Assembly: GCA_010093605.1 (NCBI GenBank)
Contig: MU004201.1
Location: forward strand, 259,216 to 323,215
Length of the DNA stretch: 64,000 bases
From: Lophium mytilinum
Lineage: Eukaryota > Ascomycota > Dothideomycetes > Mytilinidiales > Mytilinidiaceae
Direction: 5' to 3'
Every line of letters starts with the position of its first letter. Positions within the stretch are counted from its first letter, which is position 1. A program made the position numbers and the translations under genes. Under the pieces are notes generated by a model. It did no database searches. It worked only from the letters and a program-made list of their open reading frames with translations, and was not told the origin of the DNA. Below are positions 1 through 12,854 of this stretch, in pieces.

Positions 1-946
1 TCTTCTTAGAGCTTTATTATATTAGTAAGGAGTTTAATAATTTATAAGAACCCGTAGATAAACTATTAGTAGAAATTAGATAGTCTAATAAAGGCTTAGA
101 CGTCTTTAATATAATTTAGTATACTCTACTTAAAAATATTAGTAACTTTCTCTAGATCTATATAGATCCTGTTAGTACAAATAATTAATTTTAGGTAGGT
201 AACTTCCCTTTAATTAAACGCGCACTTAGATAGGTTAACGTATAGACCTGCTACTTCTAGATATTTAGGGACGGCGGCTATATAAGCCTTATAATCTTCT
301 TTTAAATCTCCTATATAAATAAGGATATTATCTAGGTATACTATTTAGAATTTATTAAAAAACTTATATAGCGTATAATTAATAAAGAATTAGAAGGTTC
401 CGGGGCCCCCTATAATACTAAAGGGCATAATATAAAACTTGTATTTACTATAGCGTATTGCAAAAGCCGTTTTATATTTATAGCTAGGGGCTATATAGAC
501 TTTATTAAAGGCCGCGATAATATTAAGCTTAGTAAACTACTAAGCTTTACTAAGGCGTTAGAGCGTTTCCTGTATAAGGGGTATAGAACAACGGGTTTTA
601 ATAGTAAGGGTGTTAACAGCGCGGTAGTCTATATAGAAATCAACGCCGCCTTCTAGTTTATAGATAAGAAGGATTAGTAAAGAGACTTATAATTATAATT
701 ATCTAATATAGCCTTTAGTAAGATTATTATTAACCTATTTCTTAATAACTTAGAGCTTATTAGTAGATATAGAATATAGACAGGCTTTAGGTAGCTTATT
801 AAGGTTAACGCCGTTAACCTAGTTAATCTTATAGTTAATGCCTAGTCGGTGTAGAGAAAGCGTGTCGGCATTAACTTAGTTAAATATACAAACGTATTTA
901 TATAGCTAGGGGGAAGTTTTATAAATATCTCTTTCTTAGTGCGGTG
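1..946 (-). mobile_element. Family B Ty3/Gypsy fragment, reverse transcriptase part (left half of a split element)
   Basis: Read on the minus strand, this AT-rich segment encodes reverse transcriptase remains. Around 350-440 the translation resembles the RT block MPFSxxGGPGTF, and the segment matches the RT of the plus-strand family B copy near 52.8-53.5 kb over most of its length. Its right edge joins exactly to 9223 once the A1 insertion and one copy of the TTACT target duplication are removed. The rest of the element continues beyond the left window edge. It is heavily decayed, with breaks throughout. Confidence is high for family and strand. Confidence 0.85.
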
Positions 947-951
947 TTACT
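947..951. repeat. Target-site duplication TTACT, left of A1
   Basis: TTACT lies directly before the left LTR of A1 and again directly after its right LTR (9218-9222). The flanks outside both copies join into continuous family B sequence, which confirms the insertion edges. Confidence 0.85.
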
Positions 952-1171
952 TATCATGGCCGTAACGCGACTTCTATCGCGATACGTTCCTAACACACGT
1001 AACGGCGTTACGTGCCCTCTAGCACGTGATCACCGTCACATAACCAGGCTTAGCGCCAGCCTCGCCTACCTCTTAGCCGGCGCTCCGCGCCCTCCTCTCT
1101 CCCTTATAGTTACTTCGTCTATATATACTAATATTAGGTCTTCTCTTACAATCTACTATTACACCGTAATA
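952..1171 (+). repeat. 5' LTR of A1
   Basis: The 220-bp repeat matches 8998-9217 and the 221-bp LTRs of A2. It contains the palindrome TATCGCGATA, a CACGTG site, and the 9-mer TTACGTGCC at 1008-1016. The site at 1107-1115 (TAGTTACTT) is complementary to the sequence just past the LTR at 1174-1182. Confidence 0.92.
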
Positions 1172-1173
1172 CA

Positions 1174-1182
1174 AAGTAACTA
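1174..1182 (+). other. Putative self-complementary primer binding site of A1
   Basis: AAGTAACTA, two bases past the LTR edge, is the exact complement of 1107-1115 inside the LTR. No TGG-type tRNA complement is seen here. In the Tf1/sushi group the 5' end of the transcript folds back to prime reverse transcription; this arrangement fits that model. Inference from position and pairing only. Confidence 0.6.
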
Positions 1183-2389
1183 CCCTCCTAGCTTCTAGGA
1201 GTTTCCGGAAGCACTCTCTTTTTACCTACCTACCTACATCGGCGACCCTACAATCAACTAAATAGCTGTTTTGACAGGCCTAATTTTAATATATAAACCT
1301 AACAACCTCTACATTAACATAGAGAGACTTAGAAGGAGGTCCTATAACCTTATAGTAAGGACTCTATATACCCCGCCCACCGTGGTCGGCGCGTAGGCCC
1401 TATAAACCTGCTTGCTATTGCGCGCAACTAACTAATATAAGCGCAGTTACTTCCTAATAACGGAGCAAGGACTATATATACCCTATTAGTAATAGGCCAG
1501 CGCGCAGGCCCTACACACCTGCTTGCTACTGTCGCGCGTAACTAACTAGTCTATGCGCAGTCATCCCATTTTTATTTACTAATTAAAGGCAGCCGCCAAG
1601 AACGGCACTAGCCGCCCTAGAAAGCACGCCTACTTCTAAGCTTTTACGGAGGACCTATACTCTCTACCTTACACTAACCTTTCCTTTTATAGTCTACTAA
1701 TGCTTACTAGCAAAGACATAAATAATACCCCCAAGACTAGCTATACTAAGCCGTGGCAGAAAAGCTCTAACTCTACGCGGTGCAGCTACACCCAGCGCGC
1801 AGCCTATAGGTTTGCCTCCCGGCGGCAAAGCCGATAAGCGTCTAGTTATTGCCACTCCTACCCTCCCTCCTAGCTTATAAGCCACTTAATCTACTCTCGC
1901 GTCCGACTCTTAAGAAGCATACAAGCTTAATTGCCGAGAAAAGGAAGCCGCCTGCAAGATAGGCGGCAGAGGAGTATTACAACACCAACTAACTGTAACC
2001 CCGGAAGCTCTCGCTGCGCGCGCTAAGAAATTTAGCAATCTAGGACTAGACGTTCACCTCCTACTAAATTAATTTAGTACTAATCTACCACGGAGCTAAG
2101 CCTAGCATGACCTTGCTAACTCTACGAAGTGGGACACTAACAACGACGCCTACGCATAAGAAGGCGAAGGCGAAGGCGAAGATAAAGAAGACTTTAAGTT
2201 ATTTGCTAAAACGTCTACACCTCGTGCCGTCTAATTTACGGAACCCCTAGTTAACCTAACCACCCTATCCTCCTTCTAAATTCTAATTACCGCGGAGGAC
2301 TAGGTTATTACCTCTACCACCAATACTATTGCAATTCTAAATACCTACCCTACCTAAGAACAGCCCAATATGGCCAACGCAGGCGCTAG

Positions 2390-4200
2390 TTCCGCTGGAA
2401 CCAGCGGCCAACCACCTAACCGTCGATAGTCCCTCCTCGTAGACAATAATGACGGCATAGTTTTTGTTATTAACCGAGCTAGTAACGGCCAATCCATTAA
2501 TATTACTATTAATAACGCAGAAGAGCTTTGCAATATAGCTTAAAATAAATACATTAGTATTTACGCCGCACTACTTAACTGCCGCTAAGAACTAGGCGAG
2601 TTGCACAAAGATGTTAGGAATATGGTAGTAGCTATTTAATAGAAAGATAACAAGATTGCACAACTTTAAGGATAATAAGGCGCATAAGATAGTATTGCAA
2701 TTACTAACCTTAAAGACCAAGCCGCTAAGCTCTATTGTTAAGTAGCTGAGATGCGTACTAACGCTAAGAACTTTACTAATAAACGCGACAGTCTTACCAA
2801 GCAGCTAGAAGATAAGCGCAAGAAAACTAACGCTTAGACTATCCTTAACGCTAAGCTCCATATTAAGGTTAAAGGCCTTACCACTAAAGTAGCTAAAGTT
2901 ACTTTTTACCGCGACTGATACTAATAGCAGCGCGATACCTTTCGCGCTTAGGGCATAGAGTATAAAAAGAAGTACTAATAAGCTATACAGCAATAACCCT
3001 AAGCGCGCTCTTAACAAGACAATGTAGCTAAGCGCGGTAACTATGGCTACCTGTCCGATGAAGGCGACAGCGACAATCCTCCCGATTGCAATTATTTCGC
3101 CCAGCCCGACTTTTTATACAATCTAAACGCCTAACTTACGGCCAGCCTGCACCAGCTACATACTAAGTTCCGCGATCTATAGGAATTTAAAGGACGAGAC
3201 GACTAATCTAAATATAAATTATGGAAAGCGCACGCCTACGCTGTCTTCCGGAATAAACCTTAAGATTTCCGTAATGAGCAAGCTAAGCTTAAATACGTTA
3301 AATCTTACTATATTAGATTCGCTGAAAGCGTTGTACGCAACCGCACTTAATGGGACCGCCCTATAAGCAACAACTTTAAAATAATTAAAGAAATGTTTAA
3401 AATAATGGACCTATATTTTATAATTAAGGATAAAGCTACGGCTATAAATAATAAGCTTTATAGCTAATAGGCATTTATAAACTATAACAAGAAATGGCCC
3501 GTCTTCCTCCTCTAGTTCCAGGAAATGATATTAATGGACTCCGACAAGGAAATAGACTTTATTGATTAGAAAGGATAGCTTAAGCGCCTTATTACTCCTG
3601 AACTTAGGAGTTAGGTTTTTGGCGCTGCCAACAACTATACATCCTGGATAGAACTAGTTGCCGCTGTCAACCGCGCAGTGTCCTTTCTTGCCAGTAAACG
3701 CGAGCGCGCCCGCGAACAACGACGTACTAACGGCCCATTCTAGAATAATAGTAATGGATCCGCATACACTAATAAGCTATTTAGTAAGAAGTCTAATTAT
3801 AGCTTCTAGGACTTTAACCGCAACCCTAAAGCGTATTTATTACGCCCTATTATAGATGACGGCTTACGCCGCTAAGACTGCAATGGCAATACCCGCCGCA
3901 TTTATCTCCCTCCTGCGGTAACCGAAGTGCTTAATAAATAAGATAAAGATGTCTGCTATAACTGCCTTAAGACAGGACACCGCGCATTAGACCGCAACCG
4001 TCCCTGCGTAAAGAACGCCCCTCCCTCTAAAGAGATAGTCCAATAACGCCTTACCCGCTTCTAGAAAGGGCTTAACCTAAAGCTCTCTGCAGTTTACTAT
4101 ATAGATAATTCCGCATCCAACATTAAGCTTAGTAACGCGCTAGCCGCCGTTAATAATAACAGTAGCAATAATAACGCCGCACGAGGAAACTCTTTAGACT
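2390..4200 (+). pseudogene. gag: Gag remains of A1
   Basis: This stretch lines up with the Gag region of A2. A CCHC-type zinc knuckle is visible at about 3951-4010: C-x2-C-x4-H, then the last Cys eight residues on rather than the usual four (CYNCLKTGH followed by a basic stretch ending in PC). A short acidic GA-rich hexamer repeat (Glu-Gly) lies upstream near 2160-2185. Gag forms the particle shell in the cytoplasm and binds RNA through the knuckle. The gene is broken many times. Confidence 0.8.
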
Positions 4201-4379
4201 TAGATAGTACGGATTTTCCCTAAGCTCTAACTACAGTTACGGTTAGAGTCTAGTAGGTATTTATCTGAGTGCATTAGTCGCCCGCATTCGCGAACTAGAG
4301 CGACCACCCCCTAAGCCCGACGGACTCCGGCTCTCTGCCTGCGCTGTTGATTCCTCTAAGGAAGTCACGCAAGGAAAAC

Positions 4380-7300
4380 AGCTTAATTTTAAATGTAGAA
4401 TTTACACTGCCACCTCCGGCGTTATTAATAGCAGGTACTTAACAGACATAGGCTGCTTATATATAGCTTTTATATTATAAACATTTGCAAAAGCCTATAA
4501 GCTTATAACAGTCCCCATTATAAAGCTAATACCACTGCGCCTTACTAACGGCCGGTTAACGCTTATAGTTACGCATAAGGCTTAGATTACGCTGTTACTT
4601 GGAGCCTACATTAAATACCTATAGTGCTACGTTACTAACCTTTAGAGCTATAATGTTATCCTTGGCATGCCCTAGTTTAAACGCCATAAGCCTAATTCTA
4701 TATAGGGAGAGCACGCACTAGATTTTAACTCTAACTACTGCGCCAGCCACTATCTATATATAGACGGCTGTCGACGCGTCTAGAGTAACGGCCGCGACCA
4801 ACATGTCGCCCGTAAAGGAAAGAAGCTATACAACAGTGCCCTATACAAAATTATTAACCGTTACCGCAAGCTTGGCCTCAACCTAGCTAAAGCTAACGAC
4901 TTCCTCGCCGAATATTATAAGCTTACCCGCAAAGGCAAGGAAGACGCTATTATCCAACTATAAAACGAAGACTTTAACAAGCTTCGCCACCTTAACACTT
5001 AAGAGGATAAAGATGCTTATACTGTAGCTGACAATCCAGCTCTCTACGGACTTAATGAGCTGAATAACGCCCTAGCTTAGGAATAAGCTGCGTTTACATC
5101 TAATCTCTTTGCAATTAACCCCGCGAACTACAGGAAATTCTTTAACAAAATAAATAGACTACCCGTTACTAACAATAAGATTAAACAGCTACTCCTAGAT
5201 TAGCTCCACCACCTCTGCGACGCATGGGACCCACGAGCAGTAAATGTACTGCCCCCTTACTGCGAAATGGACCACGTAATTGATATTAAGCCTAACAGTA
5301 AACCACTAGCACGGAAGGTCTACGGTCTCTTATAAGATTAAGCCGCCGTAGTTAAAGTATTTGTTGATAAAATGCGATCTAAAGGCTTTATTCGGCCGAG
5401 CTTATCGTCCTTCGCCGCCCCAACCCTTATTATTAAGAAACCTGGTAGAGGCCTATATGTCTGCATAGACTATAGAGGACTAAACAATATTATAATTAAG
5501 AGCCGCAACGTGCCGCCCTTAGTTAAGGATACGTTAGCCTTACTCGCTAAAGCTAGATACTACACTAAGCTAGATGTTATTAGCGCCTTTAACGCTCTAC
5601 GCATTAAAGAAGGTAATAAACACAAAACAGCGTTCTTAATAAGATGGGGTCTATTTAAGTTTATGGTCCTGCCATTTAGCTTATGTAATGCACCTAGCTT
5701 ATTTTAAGCGTATATTAATAATACACTACGCAAAGATCTTAACCGGTACTGCACAGCCTACATAGACGACGTGCTTATCTTTAGCAACAACCTAGAAGAT
5801 TATAAGAAATACGTCATCTCTATAGTTATAAGACTTAAAGACGCTGGTCTCTTCCTTAATATTTACAAGTCCAAATTTATAGTCTAGGAAGTTAAGTATC
5901 TAGGCGTTATTATAGGTGTTAACGGCGTTCGCATAGACCCCTACAAGGTTCAAACAGTGCTTAATTAGCCTACACCTAGAAACCTTAAAGACGTTTAAGC
6001 CTTTCTAGGCTTCTATAACTTCTACCGTTACTTTATTGCCGGATATTCCAAGTTCGCCGCACCTCTCTCCACACTTATGTCCTCTGCCAAGAAGTTGTTT
6101 AAATTCCCTTAGAAAGACGACGGAGACAAGGCACGAGCATTTACCCGGATTAAGGAATGCTTCCAAAACGCCCCTTAGCTAGCCTTATAGAATCCAAACT
6201 ATAAAATATAGATTAAGTGCGATTCCTTAGATTATATAATAGCCGCAGTATTATTATAAGTCTAACTGGACGGCACCCTACGCCCTGTTGCCTTTATATT
6301 ATAATGAATGACACCGCAGTAGATTAATTACGCCATCTACAATAAAGAACTACTTGCTATTGTTCTAGCATTTAAAGACTGGCGCCTAGAGCTCGCCGGC
6401 TAAGGCCAGGAATATAGTAGCCCCATTAACGTTATCTCTAATTATAAGAATCTTTAGACGTTTATAACAACTAAACAACTTAACCGTTGTTAAGCCTAAT
6501 AGGCTAAGTTCTTAGTAGAATTCAACTTTAAAATTACATACAAGCCGGGAAAGCTTAACAATAAGCTAGATCTTCTTACTAGACGACCCGGCGATGAGCC
6601 CTCTAAGGGTGACGCTTGCCACAAGTGTCAAGAATAAGTTATGCTTAAACCTACGAACTATAAACCTAATATGCACCACGCCGTTAACCTAGCCTACATA
6701 CTTACTAAGAACGCCCTAGAATATATAGTAATAGACCTAGCCTCCATGCTTTACAACCTTAGTAAATTTAATTACCCTAATTACACTAACGAACTTTAAC
6801 TCGCAGTTACGCGTACTAGACGAACGCGATTACGACTAGAGCCCCCAGATGAGATAAAGGATTCTGGGACTACCTCTGCAGTAAGAGATAAGATAAAGGA
6901 TTCTTATACTAATAATAGACTAGCTTCTAATGCCAAGCTATATAACGCATTAAAGCCAGTCCTAACTAGTAATTAAATCCTCTAACGAGTAAAGAAAGCC
7001 TCTTGAGCCAATCCTGTCGTATAAGCAGTTAAGTATGCTAAATAATGTAATAAACGGCGACTACTAGCTTAATTCTACCGCGACCACTATTTACGAATTA
7101 AGCTTAGTGATTGCAATGTAATTAATAATTTTCTCTACGTTCGGAAGAAGCTCTATATACTAGCAGTGCCGAAACTATGCACCGTAATTATCCGATCCAT
7201 GCACGAACCTAAACCAGCTAGTTACGCTAGAATAACTTCTATGTATGCTAGGCTTAGTGACCACTACTACTAGCCTCTTATAACCTCCGACGTTAATTAG

Positions 7301-8230
7301 TATATAGGCGCTTGCATGACCTGTCGCCGCTTAAAGCACTCTAGAGAAGGCAAACAAGGCCTTCTTCGCCTACTGCCAATCCCACATTACTACTGGCATG
7401 ACATCTCGGTTAATTTTATTGGACCGCTGCCCATCTATAAACGGTGGGGCCGGCAATACAAGCATATTATAGTTGTAGTTGATTAACTATTAAAGAAGAG
7501 GAAGTTCATCCTACTTAATTCTACGGAAGTCGAGCTAGTCGTCTAAGCATTTATTAAATGGGTCTGGTGTAAGGAAGGCTATCTATATACTATAGTATCC
7601 GATTAAGGAGCACAGTTTGTATTACACTTCTAGAAACGCCTCTGCGCCCGTATTAGCACGTCGCTAAAGCTCTTATCATTATTTTACCCAGAAACGGACG
7701 GCTAAACCGAAATCGCAAACATGGCTTTAAAATAATACCTGTAAGCCTACATTAATTATAAATAGGATAATTAAGTAGACCTCCTGCCTATAGCCGAGTT
7801 TAAAGCCAACTGCGATAAAACTATAACTAGTGTCTTACCTTTTATTGCAACTAAAGGCTACAACCCACGCTTAGGACTAGAACCCGCCAACGACAGTGTT
7901 AAGCCCAAAGGCCCTTAGAAATCGCTCCGCGAGAAAGCTGACGCCTTAGCCGAACGCATCGACAAACTATAACTGTTCTTACGAGATAAGCTTATCTAGG
8001 TATAAGTACGTTAAGCTTACTATGCGAATTTAAAACGCAAACTAGCACTAGAGCTTAAAGTAGGGGATAAAGTTATACTTAACGCGCGTAATATTAAGAC
8101 TTAACGCCTAAATAAGTTTTTAGACTATAAGCAACTAGGGCCATATAAGATTACACGCGTTATTAACAACTCCGCATACGAACTCGCTCTGCCCCGAACC
8201 TTAAAAGGACTATTTAACGTCTTCCATCCC
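4380..8230 (+). pseudogene. pol: Pol remains of A1 (protease, RT, RNase H, integrase)
   Basis: Domains in order: an aspartic protease region at about 4380-4700, ending in an NVILGMP-like block; reverse transcriptase at about 5300-6020, with a [15 protein letters not shown] block and a YIDD catalytic box near 5760; RNase H at about 6030-6600, ending in the KLNNKLDLLTRRPG type of motif; integrase from about 7050, with the zinc-binding part first, then the DDE core. The GPF/Y module (LGPYKITRVINN) at about 8130-8220 closes the integrase. Order RT-RNase H-integrase places it in Ty3/Gypsy. Broken throughout. Confidence 0.88.
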
Positions 8231-8299
8231 TGGCTACTATATAGGATTACTCACGAGCCACTTAAAGGACAAACGTATAATGAACCCGGCCCTGTTAAA

Positions 8300-8560
8300 G
8301 TTAATTAGGAAGGCTTCAAACAATGGGATGTAGATAATATTATTAACTCCCGCATTAATAAAGCAATAGTTGATCCTGCTATAGGCACTAAAGGCCTCTT
8401 GCAGTATAAAATCCGCTACACTGGTCACCCTAACTGGAACGCTAAACCTAAGTGAATATTATACAAAAGCACGTTTAATTGCCGCGATGTTGTGATAGAC
8501 TACTATTATTAATACCCTAACGCTGCTGGACCTTACAAGTCTTTTAAGAAACCTAAGCAC
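8300..8560 (+). pseudogene. Chromodomain of A1
   Basis: After the integrase GPF/Y module, a segment resembling WDVDNIINSRI and LLQYKIRYTGHPNWN can be read, the pattern of the chromodomains at the C terminus of chromovirus integrases. Known members guide integration to heterochromatin by binding methylated histone H3. The same segment is present in A2. Confidence 0.7.
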
Positions 8561-8980
8561 TAGAAACCCCTACTAGCTATAATTATATTAAGACTACAGG
8601 AGTAGACCTTAAGCTAGACGTTACTAAAGCCGACCAGCGCTAGCCAGCCGAGTAATTGCCAACTTCTCTAGTTGGAAGACGCTGACCTAGCGGACTACTA
8701 GGTAATAGGTAATACAAAGGTTTGTAAGTTTAAAACTCCTATACTAATTTATATTACGCCCGCACGGCACCTATAGGTTACGACACCCACGGCTTATAAT
8801 ACTAACGGCTTATAACACTATATAAAAAGACTAAAGGGTTATAGAGGATTATAGCAAGACTACACGATTAATGGAAAGACTGATTAAGGAGGGACTGATT
8901 AGGAAGGAGTACTTGCGTACGGCAAGTATAAAATGGAAAGGCTAAAGTATAATACTGGAAGGAGCTCTATATATAGTTCC

Positions 8981-8997
8981 TTTTAGAGGGGGGGTAG
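8981..8997 (+). other. Polypurine tract of A1
   Basis: A TTTTAGAGGGGGGGTAG tract lies directly before the right LTR, the position where second-strand synthesis is primed in LTR elements. Almost the same tract precedes the right LTR of element C (38221-38240). Confidence 0.85.
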
Positions 8998-9217
8998 TAT
9001 TATAGCTGTAACGCGACTTCTATCGCGATACGTTCCTAATATATGTAACGGCGTTACGTGCCCTCTAGCACGTGATTACCGTCACATGACCAGGCTTGGC
9101 GCCAGCCTCGCCTACCTCTCGGCCGGCGCTCCGCGCCCTCCTCTCTCTCTTGTAGTTACTTCGTCTGTATATACTAATATTAGGTCTTCTCTTATAATTT
9201 ACTATTGCACTATAATA
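8998..9217 (+). repeat. 3' LTR of A1
   Basis: The 220-bp partner of 952-1171, with about 8.6% difference, all transitions by my count. It keeps TATCGCGATA, CACGTG and TTACGTGCC (9054-9062). It is followed by TTACT at 9218-9222. Confidence 0.92.
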
Positions 9218-9222
9218 TTACT
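9218..9222. repeat. Target-site duplication TTACT, right of A1
   Basis: Second copy of the duplication at 947-951. Confidence 0.85.
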
Positions 9223-10254
9223 TAACTTCTATAGATATCTTAATATCGCGCATAGCTAGTTTATAGAGGTAGATAGGTACGTTACTTATCTATATAGCTA
9301 CAACCTAGAGGTACTTAGAATAGAGTAGAAAGTTCTTGCTAGTATTAGTAAGGTTAGCAGCGACGTATTAAGGTAAGTTGTTAAGCTAGTCTCCTTTAAT
9401 AGCGGCCATGCGGCGTATAGTAAGGTAAGCTATAACGCCTATTCTCTATATAGAGTTTATAGAGTTAGAGGGTGTTAGAGTATATTTATAGTTATATATA
9501 AAATCTAGTAGAGCTAACCCTTTAGTATAGGTAATAGCGCTATTAGTATTATCTATATAGTAATATTAATGTATATAGAAGATTCTATTATATTTATCTT
9601 TTGCAAAGCTAATCTTACTAGTAATCTAGTTAATAGCTAGGTTATAATGTTGGAACTAGCGGAGGCCTAGAATAATATTATAATTGCTAAGGTTAGTAGT
9701 ATAAGCCTATTTACGGCTCTAGTAGCCTTAAATAGTAATAGGGATAAGAGCTTTATAAGTAATCTTTTTAGCAATAGTAGAGCTATTAGCTAATTTAAGT
9801 ATTTATAATTTAGGCAAGAAATAGGTAGGGAAGTTTATTTAGTGCGCATAAGCAGTATCTATAAATTTATTAGTTGCTCTAGTATAGCTATAAAGGTATT
9901 CTTTAATTATATCTAGTAGTTAATCTTTATAGAAACGCTAGACCTTTACTAGTACTAGAAAGCTATAGAGGGTCTTTTTATTAGTTTAACCCGCTTAAAT
10001 ATTATTACTAAGAGAGGCAGCTAAAATAACTAACCTTCTTAACTGTAACTATGTGGATTCTTTATTTTTATAGTATTAGACTGCTTAAGTAATAATACGC
10101 CCTAGATCGCGACTATAATCTAGAACTAAGTAATTCTTAAGTAGAGGTGGCTCTAGTTTTAGGGTTAGCTATATCCTATAAACGGTCCTCCCGCGCCTCT
10201 AGATAAGATAGAAGTATTAATACCTACTTTAGTAGAAGCTAGAGTAAATATAGG

Positions 10255-10319
10255 TAGTATATAGGTAGATAGAGTGTATATAGATAGGGCGTATATAGAT
10301 AGGGTGTATATAGACTAGG
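10255..10319. repeat. 15-bp tandem repeat in family B, about 4 units
   Basis: Units resembling TATATAGATAGGGYG follow one another with spacings near 19, 15, 15 and 13 bp. The spacing is a multiple of three for the central units. The plus-strand B copy has a matching but more diverged stretch near 51690-51750, so the repeat predates the split of the copies. It lies in the linker after the Gag region. Confidence 0.65.
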
Positions 10320-10714
10320 CTAGAGTTGTAATACTATTAGAATACGTGCTTGCGCTACGCAGGGCGAGTGTAGAGCGCTCTATTAGGCACTGCTAGTTAG
10401 TAGAGGTGTAGCTAATAAGTTAGTAGTAGAAGTAATAGTTCTTACTTATAAGCTAACGCTTTTAGTTATCTATAAGGCGGCCTAGGGCTAGGCGCTGCTA
10501 ATTAGTAGGAACGTTAACGGGGAAGTTTGTAACTTTACGTGTCTATAGCGCAGATATATAGTAATTCTAGCTAAGCGCGTTTATTGTATTCTAGGCTTAT
10601 CCTTAGCTTTACTTATTCTAGTAGCCTTAGTTCTAAGTATTCTAAGAGACCTAGTTCTAAGTAGCTTAGAACTAACCTATTAGGGTCTAGTTAGGGGGGT
10701 TCTATAGGCGGTTG

Positions 10715-10732
10715 CCGCGGTAGCTACCGCGG
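10715..10732. repeat. 18-bp perfect palindrome CCGCGGTAGCTACCGCGG
   Basis: The sequence equals its own reverse complement. The equivalent place in the other B copy (near 51270-51290) carries the same palindrome with one mismatch. It sits in the Gag-side coding region of family B, just before a duplicated 27-bp segment. Confidence 0.85.
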
Positions 10733-10737
10733 TAGCT

Positions 10738-10791
10738 GTTAGTCTAGGAGTTAGGCTATTAGTTGTTAGTCTAGAAGTTAGGCTATTAGCC
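10738..10791. repeat. 27-bp direct duplication in family B gag region
   Basis: Two adjacent 27-bp units (10738-10764 and 10765-10791) differ at only about three positions. The plus-strand B copy has a single unit here, so this copy gained one. The length keeps frame (nine codons). Confidence 0.75.
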
Positions 10792-12854
10792 GTACTATCC
10801 GGGCTAGTTATTATATTATTAGCGTGGCTAGATATAGTCTACTAAGGCCTAATTAAGAAGCTAGTTGCGGTAAGTATTAATAACTTTATATCCTTCTTTA
10901 TATTATTTTCCTAGGACGCCCGCAGGCTTAGTAATACCGGGGCGGATCTTTATCTTAAGCGCGGTAACATTCTAATAGTATTCTTGCTTTAGTAGTTATA
11001 CTATAAGCGCTTAGTATTTTACGTAGAATATATTAAGGTTATTATTACCCTATATTAGTTAGTCGAGTTACTAGAAAGTAATAGCTTTAGGGTTATATAG
11101 TAGGTTCTTAATATTAAGGCGCTTAATAGCTTTATTAAGAGTATAAAAGAGCTAATAGCCTATTATCCGCGCTATATAGTTGCTAAGGAGTATGCTAGTA
11201 AAGTAGGTACTAAGAAAGTAGAGGCGGAAGCCTTTATTATAATATTATAGGTAGCTACTATAGATAAACTTACTAAGGACCTAGTAACGCTAGGTAATAT
11301 ACTTAGCTTTATCTCTATTATACTTAGGGGGGTGGTAGTATAGTCTTATCTCTATTTTAATTAGCATAGGTTCTACAGTTAATATTATATAGAGGTAGTG
11401 GAGCACTATCTAGTTCTATATAAGGCGGCGTAGGCGGTTAAAGGGCGTAAATTAGATTACAGTTGCGGAAGTCCTTATTTTTATTACTGTTGCTAGAATT
11501 AGAGGGGGGTCCGCCGCCGCCCCCGGTAGAGCGCATATAGTCCTATTAACTATAGAGGAGCTTATTAGGGCGGCGGGGTAGTAAGGGTTTATATTACTAG
11601 CGGTTGCAGCCGCGTAAATAATTACAGCTAGGTAGAATAGAAGGGCGACGTTCTAGCTTAGCGCCTCCTTTAGCTATAATATAGGCTATAAGCTCATGTT
11701 AACGGCTTATAGTAGCGGCGAGTTACGTAGTAATCTTATTAGGGGGAGGGCTCTTAGCGCGGGCTATAGGGCCGCGGATAGTAGGGCCTTAGATAGTAGT
11801 ATTCTAGAGGCCGTTAATATAGACTTTAGTAGCGGTAAGAGCTTTCTTAATATTCTTAATATAGGCGTTAAGCTTAGTAATGCACTTAGCTAAAGCTTTA
11901 CTATAGGCCTTAAGCTCGGTAATACGCTTTATTACCATCGCGTTAATAGTATCTATCTAGGCGGTAAATGCTGCTATATTAGTAACGTGTTTATATATAA
12001 TTTTATTCTTAGAGTTCCTAGCGTAGATAGTATTATCTCTATCTTAGATAGCATTATCCCGGTTGTTAAAGGCCTAGTCCTAATCCTCTTTAGCTTTAAT
12101 AATATCGGATTTGTGTTAGAATTTTATATTAGCGATGGCCTTTTCTAGTTACTTAATTATATTAGCTGCTGCGGCTATAAGACGCTTATTTTTTTATTTA
12201 ATTATAGTACGGGCTTATATATTTAGTTTAGCCTATACCTCTATAGAGGCCTTATTATGCTCTAGGCGGTTACGTAGTTAATAGATCTTAGCTTTATATA
12301 AATGGGTTAATTTAAAGGCTATTACCTTAACTTTAGTAATAACGTCTATAAAGGCTTTAGTGTTAGGAACCTTATATGTAATAGGGGCTTAATTAGCGTC
12401 TTACTTGTTAATAGCGGAGTAATTAACGAGTTTATCTACTTTAAGGATAGAAGTCTTAAAGGCGCCGGGCATCTTAGGGTAGTAGATATAGCTACTAGCG
12501 TTAGGTTAGTCTACGTGTTCCTGAAGTTTATCTTTAAGGAAAGTATTATCTTTTGTAAGGTTATCTTTAGTATTATTCTAGTTATAGCTGCGCGCGCTCT
12601 ATAAGTTTCTAGTAATAGTCTAGAATTTCTTAGCAGTATTCTAGGAGTCTTAAGTTGAGGCCTAGGAATTTAAGGGTAGAATAGCGCGCTATAAGAGCAG
12701 GTTATAAAGCTTCTATATACTACTTATACTAAAGGGGTTAAAGTTATAGTTATCGGCTATGTTAATAGCCGGCGGGGTAATAGTAAGGATGTTTTTATTA
12801 TTTATAGGGTTGTAGGTTAAGGACTTAGTAGATTAGTAGCTAGGTAGAGCAACT

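Larger units (their letters stand above)
952..9217 (+). mobile_element. A1: old full-length Ty3/Gypsy chromovirus, family A
   Basis: The element runs LTR, gag, protease, reverse transcriptase, RNase H, integrase, chromodomain, polypurine tract, LTR, all on the plus strand, over 8.27 kb. It has 220-bp LTRs at both ends and a 5-bp target duplication. It lies in the opposite orientation inside a minus-strand family B element. The LTRs differ at 19 of 220 positions by my count, all transitions, so it is old and strongly mutated in the RIP manner. It is structurally complete but broken many times (dozens). It shares family with A2 (41721-49934): same LTR, zinc knuckle spacing and chromodomain. Confidence 0.93.

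Noticed and set aside
1697-1885. Minus-strand open frame of 62 codons in A1
   Set aside because: Lies antisense in the leader/Gag region of a strongly mutated element; chance frame.
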